A stretch of 64,000 bases of DNA, from the NCBI GenBank assembly GCA_047967505.1, contig CM106539.1; one strand, given 5' to 3'. The notes beneath the pieces were generated by a model that was not told the DNA's origin, did not search any database, and was given only the letters and a program-made list of their open reading frames with translations. The stretch's first letter is position 1, and each line of letters starts with the position of its first letter. A program made the translations under genes and the position numbers. Source of the stretch: Dipteris shenzhenensis (Eukaryota > Polypodiophyta > Polypodiopsida > Gleicheniales). Positions 61,633 to 64,000 of this stretch are shown here, piece by piece.

Positions 61633-62150
61633 TTATCCCTTCAGATATCTGATCATATATCCTTGAAAGTCAACTGTGTCATATTGCTCTTTCATGGCAT
61701 CCGATTCATCATCATGATAGGCAATAGAAACTACAGGAACCTGTGGTTTCTTTGATCCGGCATTAGGCACTGGCCTCCTAGATAGTACATCAGCAATTAC
61801 ATTTTTATTTCCAAGCACATGCACAATCTTAAAATGAAACATAGAGAGAAAATTGGCCCAGTGAATGTGCTTCTCAGATAATTTTCTTTGTGTGAGAAAT
61901 ACCGCAGCAACGAATGATCTGTTTGAACATAAAAATCAGTGCCCAACAAATAGTGTTTCCAATGAGACAAGGCATGAATTACAGCAAGCATCTCCTTTTC
62001 ATAAATCTGAAAATTCATTTCAGCGGCCTACAACACCCTGCTCTCATAAGGAACTACCCTTTCGTCCTGCAGAAGAACTCCTCCAATGTTGTACCTGCAT
62101 GCATCACACTGGACAGCAAGGAGTTTTCGCAAATCTAGCAAGATTAACAC
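61633..62150 (-). pseudogene. Gypsy RNase H
   Basis: LLAVQCDACRYNIGGVLLQD (catalytic D region), NFQIYEKEMLAVIHALSHWK (catalytic E), FYVQTDHSLLRYF (catalytic D) and FHFKIVHVLGNKNVIADVLS RRP. All three catalytic positions are present. A shift separates two frames at about 61800-61840. Past 61640 the integrase should begin but unrelated sequence follows. Confidence 0.88.
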
Positions 62151-63211
62151 AAGATCAAAGCAAAGTTTTTCTTTCAACTCTTCAAAAGCTGCAATTTCCT
62201 TTGTAGTCCATCGAAAGGATATCCCCTTCTTCTGCAAAGCATGCAGAGGCGAAGCAATTTCAGTAAAGAAATGGATAAACCTCCTATAGTATGAGCATAA
62301 GCCAAGAAAGCTTCGTACTTCATGAATGTTCCTGAGTGGTGGCCAATTTCTAATTGCTTCAACCTTAGCTGAATCCATCCGAACTTGATCTTTGGAAATG
62401 ATGTGCCCAGAAAGTGAATTTCGGGCATGAAGAATTCACTTTTCTTCGCATTAATGACCAGCTTGTGTTTTCTCAACTCTTCAAACACCACCACCGCCAG
62501 ATGTTTTCAATGCTCCGCCTCACTTTTAGAGAACACAATGATGTCATCAAAGAATGTTCCCACAAAAGACCTGTGTTCTCGAAAAATCCTATCCATCATG
62601 CGATTGAAAGTGGCAGGAGCATTGGTCAACCCGAATGGCATCACAAGATACTCATATAACCCAAATGTGGTCCTAAAAGAAGTCTTGTGCACATCTTCTG
62701 GTCTTATGCGCATCTGGTAATACCCGCTCTTCAAATCAATGCGGCTGAAAGTGGAAGACCCCTCAAGTGTGTCCAAGATGTCATCAATTCAAGGAATAGG
62801 GAACCTGTTCTTAACTATGATCTTGTTAACTGCACGATAGTCAATGCACATTCTCCAAGATCCATCCTTTTTCTGTACCAAAAGAACTAGTGAACAATAC
62901 GGGGAGAAACTCACCCGAATCAGCCCCTTCTACAACAATTCATTCACCTAGTTCAATATTTCTTCTTGTTGGGTAGCACTGACCCTGTACGCTGGTATGA
63001 TCGGTGGGCAACTACCCGGAACAATATCTATGGCATGATCTTCAGGTCTTCTCTCAGGTGGGAGTTCCCCTAGTATGGATTCAAAAAAACAATCCTGAAA
63101 CTCAAACATGAAATCTGTCTGTTCTTTATCCAAGCCAGATAGAGGCGACTGAACATCTTCGTTTTCTTTTTCTTTGGCAAAAATCAAACACGCAAAAATA
63201 TGCTTTTTCAT
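62028..63211 (-). pseudogene. Gypsy reverse transcriptase
   Basis: Minus strand: LGELPPERRPEDHAIDIVPG, YRVSATQQEEILN, then (62507-62776) [49 protein letters not shown] and [14 protein letters not shown] (catalytic FDDI), and connection-domain sequence VRSFLGLCSYYRRFIHFFTE. Three frames are needed. The segment linking to RNase H is at 62028-62378. Confidence 0.9.
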
Positions 63212-63279
63212 TAATGAAGTAATTGCGGAAGCAGATACAACTAGAATGGACTCCCATTTGAGTTTTACATTAAGTACAT

Positions 63280-63830
63280 GAGTTTTCCCCCTGTGAGTCA
63301 GGGTAACTGTCTTATTATATGTATCAACTATAGCCCAAAGACGATGACACTATGGAATTCCCAACAGCACATCACAACCATTGTGAGACATAATATAAAA
63401 CTCTTTTGTGTCAACATAGCTTTGAATGTGAAGACGGAGCTTCTAAATAATCGAAGTGATGGGCGTACTCAGCCATGTAGCAACCATGTCTGCTTCTACA
63501 AGTGAACCCATTTCTTGAGGACGTATACCGAGCTTGCCTGCTAGTTTGCTTTAGCACCCGGGTCAAAGTAAAATAAAGATGTCTGGTTACGTACTTTTCC
63601 CCATGCACTGCAAGGTTCTGTGCCATCCTCATGTTTCTTTTCATTGATCATGAGCACAAGTCCAGCAGACAGCTTTTGCTTTTTCCCTTTTCGATCAGCT
63701 TTCAATTCTCCTTTCTATTCACTCTTTTCCTCCATGGGCTGCTTTCTTTTCTTCTTATTCGGGCATTCATGCACTTGATAGCGCTTCTCTCTACAGTAAA
63801 AACAATTTTTTCCCTCTGAGGGGACTTGTT
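63280..63830 (-). pseudogene. Gypsy nucleocapsid knuckle and protease region
   Basis: Around 63805-63760: CFYCREKRYQVHEC, where the usual C-x2-C-x4-H-x4-C has Tyr for His, so the knuckle is damaged. Further on: KLRLHIQSYVDTKEFYIM, SHNGCDVLLGIP and WAIVDTYNKTVTLTH, the end of a retropepsin-like domain, in which CDVLLGIPW fits the DVILGxxW motif. The DSG-type active site is not clear. Confidence 0.7.
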
Positions 63831-64000
63831 TCTCTTCTTTTGTCAACCTCGTGGGCCGTGACCTGAAAACACACCGACATCATGCAACAAAGGTAGCTTT
63901 CGAGGCCTTGCTGAACTTCTCCCTCCTTTTGAACACTTACTTCTTGTTGCCCTTAAAGCCACTTGTCTGGCCCTGTAACAACGCATAAGCTGTATTGGCA

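Larger units (their letters stand above)
61601..64000 (-). mobile_element. Ty3/Gypsy element, gag end to RNase H, runs off the window
   Basis: Minus strand from the right edge: nucleocapsid knuckle, protease, RT and RNase H, then an abrupt stop before integrase. The gag and 5' LTR would be beyond 64000. Frames are broken but each domain reads clearly. Confidence 0.88.

Overview
This window looks like nuclear DNA of a vascular plant with a very large, transposon-rich genome. A homosporous fern is my first guess and a gymnosperm the alternative; this rests on giant introns and on the style of the LINE proteins, not on any marker gene. I see no rRNA, tRNA or CRISPR array.

The only host gene I can support is on the minus strand: a plastid-type translation elongation factor P (EF-P). 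Four exons are split by canonical GT-AG introns: 48452-48529, 11513-11614, 5269-5350 and 5029-5147 (with the stop). Read in order they give about 125 continuous residues of EF-P domains II and III. The introns are 36,837, 6,162 and 121 bp. The exons for the N-terminal KOW domain and transit peptide lie beyond the right edge, so another intron of at least 15.4 kb fills 48530-64000. Nearly everything from 5.1 kb to 64 kb is therefore EF-P intron, built from nested, decayed transposons.

Layout. 1-4.5 kb is gene-free flank with the tail of a Gypsy chromovirus and a LINE endonuclease fragment. The 6.2 kb intron (5.35-11.5 kb) holds LINE 3' ends, a Copia RNase H fragment and an LTR. The 37 kb intron (11.6-48.4 kb) holds: a Ty3-gag/Copia-RT mosaic (12.4-15.3 kb); a minus-strand L1-type LINE (15.3-22.3 kb) split by a well-bounded gag-only LTR element (18144-20740); several copies of a second LINE family with a coiled-coil ORF1, a CCHC C-terminus and a TTTC tail, the longest at 29.4-34.3 kb; a hAT-type non-autonomous element with a perfect 8-bp target duplication (34350-34990); a Copia element (35.4-42.7 kb) carrying an L1 insertion; a Copia gag; and a reverse-transcriptase relic resembling Penelope-like elements (46.3-46.8 kb). 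The upstream intron (48.5-64 kb) holds a hAT transposase relic split by a LINE, a minus-strand Copia with foldback inserts, a 4.3 kb head-to-head pair of short LTR elements forming a large palindrome (55.8-60.1 kb), and a Gypsy element running off the window.

Most transposon genes are broken. The better-preserved pieces are the Copia RT and RNase H at 35.7-37.0 kb and the LTR pair at 18.1/20.7 kb.
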